NCBI GenBank assembly: GCA_031761405.1
Contig: JASEVX010000013.1
Coordinates: 47,376,143-47,440,142 of the forward strand
Source of the DNA: Serripes groenlandicus
Lineage: Eukaryota > Mollusca > Bivalvia > Cardiida > Cardiidae
Length of the DNA stretch: 64,000 bases
Direction: 5' to 3'
The notes below the pieces were generated by a model. The model was not told where the DNA came from and ran no database searches. It saw nothing but the letters and a program-made list of their open reading frames with translations. The position numbers and the translations under genes were made by a program. Shown here in pieces: positions 37,471 through 46,483 of this stretch (positions within the stretch are counted from its first letter, which is position 1; each line of letters begins with the position of its first letter).

Positions 37471-38159
37471 GTTACGTATCAGGGATTCTTTCCTTGTGGT
37501 CGGGGGTAGTCAAATTATATTTATCACTTGAGCTTCTTGCTTGGCGATAATTCCTTTAATTCCCTTCTTTTATTATCGTGTTCACCATCTTCACGTCCAA
37601 ATTGAGTTATCTTTACACTTTGTAACTTTCTCACCTCACTTCGTCAATTCTCTCTGTTAAAACTTTTCTTCTTTCACTGTCCTAATCTTAATCTACGTTC
37701 CAACCTCCTGTTCTCTCTTCACTCGTTCTCAATCCCGACTTAACCACCCTCACCGTGTCAACGGTTTTGTTAAACTATCGTTCATTCACTCTCTCAGACT
37801 CAAACCACATCCATTGATAATCACTATTATTCATTCATCCAATCCTGATACATTTCAATAACACATGTATCCAATCATTATTCAATCTTACTACATCCTT
37901 AATCAAACTATTTCTCACCTATGTGTCATCTTTTTGAATCCATATAATTGTTCATCATAATCTACTTATTGCTCAGCATTAGTATAAATGTCACTCTAAC
38001 ACAGTATTTATCTTATTACCTCAAACTGGTTAACATTCATGATATTCTTAACAATTGTTGACTGACTTTCTTTAATACTTCTAATTAATTCCTGATATAA
38101 TGCAGACAGGGTAGGCAAACAGCAAGGTATTTTATAATATATCATCCTGTAGTGAACCA
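37471..38159. other. Pyrimidine-rich unique segment
   Basis: The array stops at about 37470. The following 690 bp are C/T-rich on the plus strand (many CTT, TCA and CACT words) with no open frame. No match to the other repeats in the window was seen. It could be the interior of an unrecognised element. Confidence 0.4.
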
Positions 38160-38890
38160 ATTAAGTATATTTTTAATATAATTTTAATATAATTTTATTG
38201 GCATACAAAAAATACATATTCATAGCCAACATGAGTGATATACAATTAGAAAAAAGAATAAACATACAAAAAGTTGCCAGGTGCATGGTGATGCTTATCA
38301 ACATATAAAGTTTACAGTTTACAGAGAAATGTCAATAGTTGAATAATTATATTATCATTAATCTTTTAATCATTTTTCTCTTTTTTTTTTCTTTTTTTCA
38401 CAATCATTATTGTGTCTGTTTTTAAAAATACAATTTATTAATGTTGATTGGTTGATTATAAACCTAGGCGATTTTGATGACATAAGTATCCTAAATTTAT
38501 GTATTGACGGCCAATGGCAGAAGTATGGTGTCAAATACTCTCTTAAAGTTGCATATTTTGGGCAAACTAGTAAAACATGATATTCATTTTCAACAGTATT
38601 TATATTACAGCTACATGTTCTTTCCGCATGTGGAATATTTATAAATCTGTTACTTTCGACAGCAAGGTCATGCGCTGAAACTCGAAAAACTTAGTTAATG
38701 CAAATCTATATCGTTTTATATTAACACAGTTTAAATGATTTTCTAGTTCAAGATTTTCTATAAATTTACAGTAACTTTGCAGTCTGCTTGAAGTGTTTAT
38801 AGAGAAATGCTATTCTTGTGTATATGAATCAATGATTTTTTTTATCTGATCATGTTTATATTAATAGTTGAAAAGTCTTGATTTAACCAC
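38160..38890 (-). mobile_element. LINE 3' fragment (ORF2 C-terminus), minus strand
   Basis: Translation of the minus strand from about 38820 down to about 38400 gives a LINE-type C-terminus: YCKFIENLELENHLNCVNI, then a frameshift near 38680, then VSAHDLAVESNRF, CSCNINTVENEYHVLLVCPKY and FRILMSS. The CxC...H...C cluster and the LMSS block match the ends of the other LINE fragments here. The 3' UTR reaches about 38160, near repeated AATTTTAAT words. It is 5'-truncated and frameshifted. Confidence 0.7.
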
Positions 38891-39009
38891 ATATATGACA
38901 ATCCTATTTCATCGAGAATATATAGCTATTAACATATTCTAGGACACGTATTAATTTTATGAATCGAAATGGATAGTATTATTTCATAACATTATTAACT
39001 GTTAATTAT

Positions 39010-39530
39010 TGTAGCTATAATCCTGTTAAAAGAAAAGTATACACCATTCTGAGAGGTGCAACTATAATACTATGGAAAGCAAAATTCACCCCATTCTGAT
39101 TGGTGTAACTTTGATACTGTTGAAATAGAGTAAACATCATTTTAAATGGTTTAACTATAACACTGTTGTAAGAGAAAAAACCCATTATGGGTAGAGTAAA
39201 TTAAAACTGTTGAAAGCAGACTAAACACCATGTTAGGTGGTTTAACTTTACAACTGTTGTAAGAGAAAAAAGCATTATGGGTAGAGTAAATTAAAACTGT
39301 TGAAAGCCGACTATATATCACTATGAGTGGTGTAGCTATAATACTGTTGAAAGTACAGTACCCTCCATTATGGTTAGTGTATCTAAATACTTTTGCAAGC
39401 GGAGTAAAAACCATTTTGCGTGTTGTAACTATAACACTGTTGAAAGCAGAATTAACACCATTCTGAGTGACAAAAAATTATAATGTCGTTGAAAGCAGAG
39501 TATACACCATTTAGAGTTGTGTATTAGGGC
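39010..39530 (+). repeat. 47-bp minisatellite array, block G
   Basis: About ten diverged units (CTGTTGAAAGCAGA, ACACCATTCTGAGTG words), cut off at 39530 by the next insertion. Confidence 0.75.
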
Positions 39531-40087
39531 GATCACACTGGCCCGAATGAGCTTCCGTTTGCTTTCCGTATACGAAAGTGCTGTGATTTTTCAAACTGTC
39601 AGAATGTCCCTCCGAATGTGTTTTATTCAATGTATCACCTAATGCTTTCCGTTTGCTTTCCGAATGGTTTCAGTATGGTTTCAGAATGCTTTCAGAACAG
39701 ACCGAATGCTTCCCGCATGTTGATTTCGAAATGTTTTTTTTTTACCAACGATTTCCGTATGCTTTCCGAATGCTAACAGAACACGGCGAATCGACCTAGA
39801 ATGGACCGAACTGTTTCCGCATACATTCTATGTCAATTCGGGGTGTTCTGAAAGCATACGGAACATACTGTGCATTCTAGAAAAAAAATCCATTTCGGGG
39901 CGATCACATTGGGCCGAATGCCATTCCGTTTGCTTTCCGAATAGGAATTTGGGTGTTCGTGGAGCGAACGGATCATATTCGGGAAGCATTCGGTGTGTTC
40001 TAGGAGCATACTGGCTGTTCGGCTTCGTACAGATGCATACGGAACGGCATTCGGTAGCTCCAAACATTTGTTGTGCATGTTCAAAAT
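39531..40087. repeat. Self-similar 'ttccgaatgc' repeat, left part of composite element
   Basis: This segment is dense with short words such as TTTCCGAATGC, CATTCGG and their complements. GGGCGATCACACTGGCCCGAATG at 39537 recurs with few changes at 39898, giving a direct repeat of about 360 bp. No credible protein: the frames at 39828-40199 are on both strands of the same low-complexity words. Confidence 0.6.
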
Positions 40088-40320
40088 AATTTTCATCGAC
40101 CATCCGAATCATCCAAATTTGGGGTCCATATGTATTCGGGAAGTATTCGGGAAGCATTCTAGGAGCATACCGTATGTACGGAAAACGTTCGGGAAACATG
40201 CGTCTAGTTCTTGGTGCATTGGGAAAGAAAATTTGGAGGTGCTGTATACTTTACGAACACCCCGAATGGACATAGAACATGACGAATGCTTTCTGAAGGT
40301 TTTCAGTATCCTCTCCGTAT
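40088..40320. repeat. Left arm of ~225-bp inverted repeat
   Basis: Starts AATTTTCATCGACC and runs through GTATTCGGGAAGCATTCTAG, AAAACGTTCGGGAAACATGC and GTCTAGTTCTTGGTGCATT. The reverse complement of 41145-41366 carries the same phrases in the same order, with small indels. Confidence 0.8.
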
Positions 40321-40329
40321 TTTTTTTCA

Positions 40330-40825
40330 TTTATGCCGCCAAACGTATAACGAATAGCCAGAACACTTCCAGTAGTCTAATAATAGAAAATGGTAGACAT
40401 ATTGGAATTGATAGACCCTTAAGATATTGCTTCTACTGCTTAAAGTCAAATACATATGTTATTGAAGACGAATACCATTTTTTCTTCGAATGTCCACTGT
40501 ATAACAATATGCGAGATATCTATTTTAAAGATTATTGGTAACAAAACAGTTGTCATAACTTATTTTACTCCCTTATGTCGTCTACAATAACAGATGAAGT
40601 TGTGTCAATTGCTAAATATTTATATCATGCAATGAATAAAAGAAAACAAGAGCTTAATGTCGTATGATCAGTAAATTATTTTGTCTTTAATGTTTAAATA
40701 CTTCTGCACTTGTTATTTGTAAAACAATATATATTCGTCACTCTATTGTTAAATTGTATTTTTTGTATTTTGTATTTTGGGCCAGAGGCCTATATTACTT
40801 GAATAAATAAATATATAAAAATTTA
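40330..40825 (+). mobile_element. LINE 3' fragment inside the inverted repeat
   Basis: Open sequence from about 40345 encodes a LINE ORF2 C-terminus: GRHIGIDRPLRYCFYC, IEDEYHFFFECPLYNNMR. After a frameshift near 40540 it continues FYSLMSSTITDEVVSIAKYL to a TGA at 40665-40667. The CxxC...H...C pattern matches the LINE at 542-1954. The 3' UTR contains GGGCCAGAGGCCTATATTAC and ends in an AATAAATAAATA tail near 40820. Heavily 5'-truncated. Confidence 0.75.
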
Positions 40826-41144
40826 GAATATTTTCCGAACTGCTCGCTCACTTCCAGAATGCACAGTATGTTCCGTATCCTTTCAGAACACCCCGAATGG
40901 ACATCGAACATGACGAACCCTTTCCAAACGCTTTCACAATGCCGGTGAAGTAATTCCGAATGCCGGTAAAGTCCGCAAACTTGCTATAAATAGGGGAGCT
41001 TCTGTCAGTACGATATATATATAATCCAAAATGCTCGTGTGTGTCTCTCCTCCTCGCATTCGTCATGTTCTTTGTCTATTCGGGGTGTTCGGAAAACATA
41101 CGGAACCCAGCAGCTCAACATTTTCGGTCCATTCTAGGTCGATT
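40826..41144. repeat. Composite-element sequence between LINE and right arm
   Basis: Contains further short inverted and direct words of the TTCCGAATG type. GAACACCCCGAATGGACAT here repeats a phrase at about 40256. No gene. Confidence 0.5.
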
Positions 41145-41366
41145 CGTCGTGTTCTGAAAGCATTCGGAAAGCATTTGTCATGTTCTAGGTTCGGAAAGTA
41201 TACGTAACACAGCACCTCCATATGTTCATTCCGAATGCACCAAGAACTAGACGCATGTTTCCCGAACGTTTTCCGTTCACGCTGTTTGCTCCTAGAATGC
41301 TTCCCGAATACTTCCAGAATACACATGGACGCCACATTCGGATAATTCGGAAGGTCGATGAAAATT
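41145..41366. repeat. Right arm of ~225-bp inverted repeat
   Basis: Ends GGTCGATGAAAATT, the complement of the left-arm start at 40088. With the left arm it forms a foldback structure whose loop holds the LINE fragment. Confidence 0.8.
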
Positions 41367-41435
41367 AAGTTTCCAGGAAGCAGACATCGAGCGTGATTAA
41401 TACAATATTTACAATCGATGTAAAATATATATGTT
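41367..41435 (+). mobile_element. SINE tail fragment
   Basis: GAAGCAGACATCGAGCGTGA then ACAATCGATGTAAAAT matches the tail of the SINE at 62380-62570 (GAAGGCAAATATCGAGCGTG, ACAATCGATGTAAAAT). Confidence 0.5.
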
Positions 41436-41439
41436 TAAA

Positions 41440-44070
41440 TTAAAGAAAGATTAACACCGTTCTGAGTGGTGTAGCTATTATAATGTCGAAATCGGAAGGA
41501 ACACCAATATGTTTGGTGTAACTATAACACTGTTGAAAGCAAAATTAACACCATTCTGAGTGACGAAATTATAATACTTGTGAAAGCAGAGTATACACCA
41601 TTCAGAGTTGTGTAACTATAGTACTTTTGAAAGTATAGTGTTCACCATTCTGAGTGGTGTAACTATAGTCCTGTTGAAAGTAGAGTATACATTATCAGTG
41701 GTGTAACTATACTATTGATAACAAGAGAGTAAACCCCATCCTGAGTTGTGTAACTATAGTACTGTTGAAGATAGAGTGTTCACCATTCTGAATGGTGTAA
41801 CTATTATACTGGTGAAAGCAGAGTATACACCATTCTGAGTTGTGTAGTTTAAGTACTGATGAAAGTAGAGTGTTCACCATTGTGAATGGTGTAACTATAG
41901 TACTGTTGAAAGTAGAGTATAAATCAATATGCGTGGTTTAGCTTAACAGCTGTTGAAGGCGAAATATACACAATTGTAATTGGTGTAACTATAATATATA
42001 TATAAAAATAGAGTATACACCATTCTAAGTTGTGTAACTAAAGTACTGTTGAAAGTAGAGTGTTCACCATTCGGAGTGGTGTAACTATACTACTGTTGAA
42101 TGTAGAGTATACACCATTCATAGTTGTGTAACTATAGTACTGTTGAAGGTAGAGTGTTCACCATTCTGAGTGGTGTAACTATAGTCCTGTTGAAAGTAGA
42201 GTATACACCATTCAGAGTTGTGTAAATATACTACTCTTGCAAATGGAGTGTTAACCTTTTAAAGTTGTGTAACTATACTACTGTTGAAAGCAGAGTATAA
42301 ATCATTATGCGTAGTTCAGCTTTATTTCTGTTGAAGGCGGAATATACACAAGTATGAGTGATATAACTATAACATTGTTAAACGTAGAGTACACCATTAT
42401 CAGTGGTGTAACTATACTACTGTTGAAAGTAGAGTGTTCACCATTCTGAATGGTGTAACTAAAGTAAAGTTGAAAGTAGAGTATAACCGGTCAGAGTTGT
42501 GTAACTATAGTACTGTTGAATGAAGATTGTTCACCATTCAGAGTTGTGTAACTATAGTACTGTTGATAGTAGAGTATACATCAATCTGCGTGGTTTAGCT
42601 TTACCGCTGAGTTTTGTAACTATAATATTAATAACAAGAGAGTTAACACCATTCTGAGTTGTGTAACTATAGTACTGTTGAATGTAGAGTATACACCATT
42701 CTGAATGGTGTAACTATAGTACTGTTGAAAGTAGAGTATACACCCTTCAGAGTTGTGTAACTATACAACTGTAGCAAGTAGAGTATTCACCTTTCAGAGC
42801 TGTGTAATTATACTATTGTTGAAAGTTAAGTGTTCACCAGTATGAGTGGTGTAACTATACTACTGTTGAAAGCAGAGTATAAATCAGTATGCGTGGTTTA
42901 GCTTTACTGCAAGAAAGAACTCGCTCTGTGAAGATGGAGATCGTCCTTTTTACCACAATCCAGCTAGGCTGAAACTGGGTTTCCATATCCTCTACTTTCA
43001 CTTGTACACAAGGTCAAAATACCTAAAAAGATCAAATCAAACAATTCCAGTTCATCCTCTACATATTTACAAAGACTTTACACCCATTGTCACATATCCA
43101 ATGCAGTCTGGGCCAGATGTACAACAATTTTTAGGCAAACAAAGCTTTGTTTACGCACTACGATCAAGGGGCCCGCGGATGTATTTAGCGTAATTTAACC
43201 TATACACCATTCAGAGTTATGCAACTATAGTACTGTTAAAAGTTGAGCGTTCACCATTTTGAGTGGTGTAACTTAAGTACTGTTGATAGTAGAGTTTTCA
43301 CTATTCAGAGTTGTGTAACTATAGTACTGTTAAAAATGGAGTGTTCACTATTCAGAGTTATGTATCTATAGTACTGTTAAAAGTGGAGTGTTCACCATTC
43401 AGAGTTGTGTAACTATAGTACTGTTGAAAGTAAAGTGTTCACCATCCTGAGTAGTGTAATTATGCTACTGTTGAAAGTAGAGTGTTCACCATTCAGCGTT
43501 GTGTAACTATACTACCGTTAAAAAGCAGAGTATAAATCATTCTGCGTAGTTTACCCTAAATGCTGTTGAAGGCGGAGTATACACAATTATGAGTGATGTC
43601 ACTATAACATTGTTAAACCTAGAGTATACACCATTCTAAGTTGTGTATCGTTTTAACTGTTGAAAGAAGGGTCAACACCACTCTGAGTAGTTTAGCTATT
43701 ATAATGTTGAAAGCAGAATAAACACCAATATATGTGGTGTAAGTATACTACTATTGAAAGCAGTGTATAAACCATTCTGACTGGTGTAGCTATACTATTA
43801 TTGAAAGCAGTATATAGACCATTCTGACTGGTGTAGCTATACTATTTTTGAAATCAGGGTAAATACCATTGTGAGCGATGAAATCATTATACTGTTGAAA
43901 GCAGAGTAAACACCGTTCTGATTGTTGTGATTATACTGCTATTGAAAGTTATTTTTAAACCATTATGCATGGTGTAACTATACACTGTTCAAAACAGAGT
44001 AAACAATATTCTGAGTAGTTTAACTATAATACAGTTGAAAGCAGTATATAAACCTTTCATAATGGTATAA
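41440..44070 (+). repeat. 47-bp minisatellite array, block H
   Basis: Diverged subfamily rich in GAGTTGTGTAACTATAGTAC and TTGAAAGTAGAGTGTTCACC, interrupted at about 42911-43195 by a non-repeat insert. Unit length drifts around 46-48 bp. Confidence 0.85.
42911..43193 (+). other. Coding-like insert of unknown identity
   Basis: This block of about 285 bp has no minisatellite words and is open in one frame to a TAA at 43191-43193. It contains peptides such as EDGDRPFYHNPARLKLG, VHPLHIYKDF and SGPDVQQFLGKQSFVYALRS. The composition is protein-like, with Pro, Gly and aromatic residues and few low-complexity runs. I do not recognise the family. No initiation context is obvious, and no splice sites or target duplication are certain. 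It may be an exon fragment or part of a mobile-element ORF trapped in the array. Confidence 0.35.
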
Positions 44071-44084
44071 CTGTTCAATTTAAT

Positions 44085-44420
44085 TCAATTTCTTCATTCA
44101 AGTACTTAAGCCTCTAGTCCATATTCATTAATGTTTAGAAATAATACAAGGAGAATGACACAATTATAATGAGTTAAATTACAGAACCGTTTCGTTGAGA
44201 TACATTCTTAAATATTAAAAAAGTGATATGATTATAAATATACACGTTATCTATACAGTGTTTATATGTTCGATATATTAAGATCAAATTATTTTGAGTT
44301 TATTAATTCAGACCATTCATAAAGGAAGTCTACCTCATTGTTTTACAACATTATCAATCTCTCTTTAAATATGTAAAGGGTGCATTATTTATGTTGCAAC
44401 ATTTCCATCATCAAACATGT
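44085..44420 (-). mobile_element. LINE 3' UTR remnant, minus strand
   Basis: On the minus strand the end reads GGACTAGAGGCTTAAGTACT then TGAATGAAGAAATTG. This resembles the 3' end of the LINE at 40330-40825 (GGGCCAGAGGCCTATATTAC, TTGAATAAATAAATA). No coding part could be recovered. Confidence 0.5.
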
Positions 44421-44440
44421 ATTTTATTGCATAAGATGAT

Positions 44441-44625
44441 CTCATTGGGTGGGTGGGTGAGTGAGTGAGTGAGTGAGTGAGTGAGTTGGTAAGTGAGTGA
44501 GTATGCGTTCGAGTGGTTTTTAGCTGTACTGGCCAAAGGCCAGAAGGGTTTATGTCGTGGCGATTCGTCCGTCGTCCGTGCGTGCGTGCGTGCGTGCGTC
44601 CGTGCGTCCGTGCGTCCGTCCGTAA
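44441..44625 (+). repeat. Microsatellites: (GTGA)n and (CGTG/CCGT)n
   Basis: GGGTGGGTGGGTGAGTGAGT and further GTGA units run from about 44447 to 44505. A CCGTGCGTGCGTGCG/CGTCCGTGCG tract follows at about 44568-44624. The 'TDGRTDARTHARTHA' reading frames here are artefacts of this tract. Confidence 0.9.
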
Positions 44626-45255
44626 ACAATTGCTTGTTAACACGATACAGTCTTCACTTTTGATTGTATCTCAACCAAACTTATACAGTAGTTAGATATC
44701 CATAAGAGCTTTTTTCCTTTTGAAAGCCAGCCAGATCCGCCCATGCATGACTGGATTATGGCCCTTGAAATGGTCAAAATTGCTATAATAGAGCTTGTTA
44801 ACACGATACATTTTTTTTTATTGTATATCAACCAAACTTATACAGTAGTTAGATATCCATGAGAGCTTGATTCCTTTCGAAAACAAGCCAGAGACGCCCC
44901 ATGCATGACTGAATTATGGCCCTTGAAATTGTCAAAATTGCTATAATAGGGCTTGTTAACATGATACAGTCCTTATTTTTTATTGTATCTCAATCAAACT
45001 TATACAGTAGTTAGATATCCATGAGAGTTTGGTTCATTTCTAAAAAAACGGCCAGATCTACCCATGCATGGCTGGATTATGGCCCTTGAAATTGTCAAAA
45101 CTGCTATAATACAGCTTGTGAACACAATAGAGCTTCCATTTACTATCTGATCTTCACCAAACTTAGATGGTATTTGAATATTGATGACATATTGGTTCCT
45201 TTTGAAACAAGCCAGATCAATGTCAGTAGAGCATAGGCCCTCATGGGCCTCTTGT
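44626..45255 (+). repeat. Four ~160-bp tandem copies of an interspersed repeat
   Basis: GCTTGTTAACACGATACAG-like starts occur at 44632, 44793, 44951 and 45114 (spacings 161, 158, 163). Each copy carries ATCTCAACCAAACTTATACA, CAGATCCGCCCATGCATG and GATTATGGCCCTTGAAAT in order. The preceding CCGTGCGT tract and these phrases are of a kind I recognise as common dispersed bivalve repeats. Confidence 0.8.
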
Positions 45256-45344
45256 TTAAAATTGGGTTGCTTAGTAATTGACGAATGGAGTGAGTGATTG
45301 AATGAGTGGGTGAATGAATGATTGTGAGGTTGAGTGTTAGAGTA

Positions 45345-46170
45345 AAGTATTGAAAGTAAGGTCAACACCAATATAAGTGGTGTAGCTATAATACACATGT
45401 AAGCTGAGTAAATACTATTTTGAGTGGTGTAACTATAATACTTTTGAAAGTAATATTAACACCATTGTGCGTGGTGTAACTATAAAACTGTTAAAGTAAT
45501 ATTAACACCAATATGCGTTGCGTAGCTATACAACTGTTGAAAGTTATTTTTACACCATACTGCGTGATGTAACTTCTTTGATACTGTTGAATATAACTTG
45601 TCACCGTTATGCGTGGTGTAATTACAACACTGTTCAAAGCAGAGTAGACAATTTCTGAGTGGTGTAACAATAATAATGTTGAAAGTAATATTAACACCAT
45701 AATGCGTGGTGTAACTTTGATAATGTTGAATATAACTCTTACACCATTATGCAGGGTGTAATTATAAAACTGTTCAAAGCATAGTGTACACCATTCTGGG
45801 TGGTGTAACTGTAATAATTTATTTATTTATTGGGGTTTTACGCCGCTTTCAACATTATTTCAGTTATATCACGGCGACAGTTCACTTATTCATGATTCCT
45901 GGGTAAACAAACCAGTACACGGCTAGACAATTTGCCTTGCCCAAGGGCACTCAACCATGACCGAGGTGCCGCGACTGGGGATCGAACCCGGGACACCCGG
46001 TTTCGAAATCCCCGACGCTAACCACTCGACCACAGCGGATTCCTAAAACTGTAATAATACTATTAAAGCAGAGTAATAACTCTTTTGAGTGGTGAAGTTA
46101 TAACACTGTTGTCAGTAGAGACTCGACCATTCTGAGTGGCGTAACTATAACAATGTTGAATACAAAGTAA
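45345..46170 (+). repeat. 47-bp minisatellite array, block I (interrupted by a SINE)
   Basis: Diverged units (ATTAACACCATTATGCGTGG, TGTAACTATAAAACTGTT). The SINE at 45819-46046 splits one unit. The array ends about 300 bp before cGLR gene 2, mirroring the array upstream of gene 1. Confidence 0.8.
45819..46046 (-). mobile_element. tRNA-headed SINE with 12-bp target duplication
   Basis: On the minus strand the head has a perfect A box (TGGTCGAGTGG) and B box (GGTTCGATCCC), about as far apart as in a tRNA-Ser/Leu-like gene. A central domain follows (TTGCCTTGCCCAAGG region in plus reading), and then an AATAAATAAATAAATT tail. The direct repeat AACTGTAATAAT flanks it at 45807-45818 and 46047-46058. 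The intact boxes and perfect duplication imply a fairly recent insertion. Confidence 0.9.
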
Positions 46171-46454
46171 AAGTCAGAGAGTGAGACCATCAGTTTATGT
46201 TTACACAATACAAATAATTAAAGATAACAGTTGGTTTCTAGAGATTCACATGAGACGTTTCGAATTGATAAACACGTTGTTATTCTCTTACAGATCAGGT
46301 CACTATATATCACTCATATACGGCAACTTGTGTTGGATATGAATGTATATTTTTCACTACATCTTCAACATTTTGTATTAATTGACTTTGAAACTATGTG
46401 TTTAAATTTCAATTGAAATTCCTATACATGCAACTCTCATTGTTCAGCGCATGA
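46171..46454. other. Upstream region of cGLR gene 2
   Basis: AT-rich and non-repetitive. The last ~90 bp resemble the same interval upstream of gene 1, probably the 3' end of a shared intron. Confidence 0.45.
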
Positions 46455-46472
46455 TTTTAATATTTATTACAG
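46455..46472 (+). promoter_or_regulatory. Candidate splice acceptor before cGLR gene 2
   Basis: TTTTAATATTTATTACAG ends 11 bp before the ATG at 46484, exactly as in gene 1. It favours 46484 over the upstream in-frame ATG at 46451. Confidence 0.55.
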
Positions 46473-46483
46473 ATAGACAAGAC

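Noticed and set aside
39828..40541. Frames on both strands in the TTCCGAATG-rich region
   Set aside because: They read low-complexity inverted words. Only the part after about 40345 has a real signal, and that is a LINE C-terminus.
44389..44643. Frames rich in TDGRTDARTHARTHA-like residues
   Set aside because: They are translations of the CCGT/CGTG microsatellite.
45980..46035. Functional tRNA gene
   Set aside because: Perfect A and B boxes, but it is the head of a SINE with tail and target duplication.
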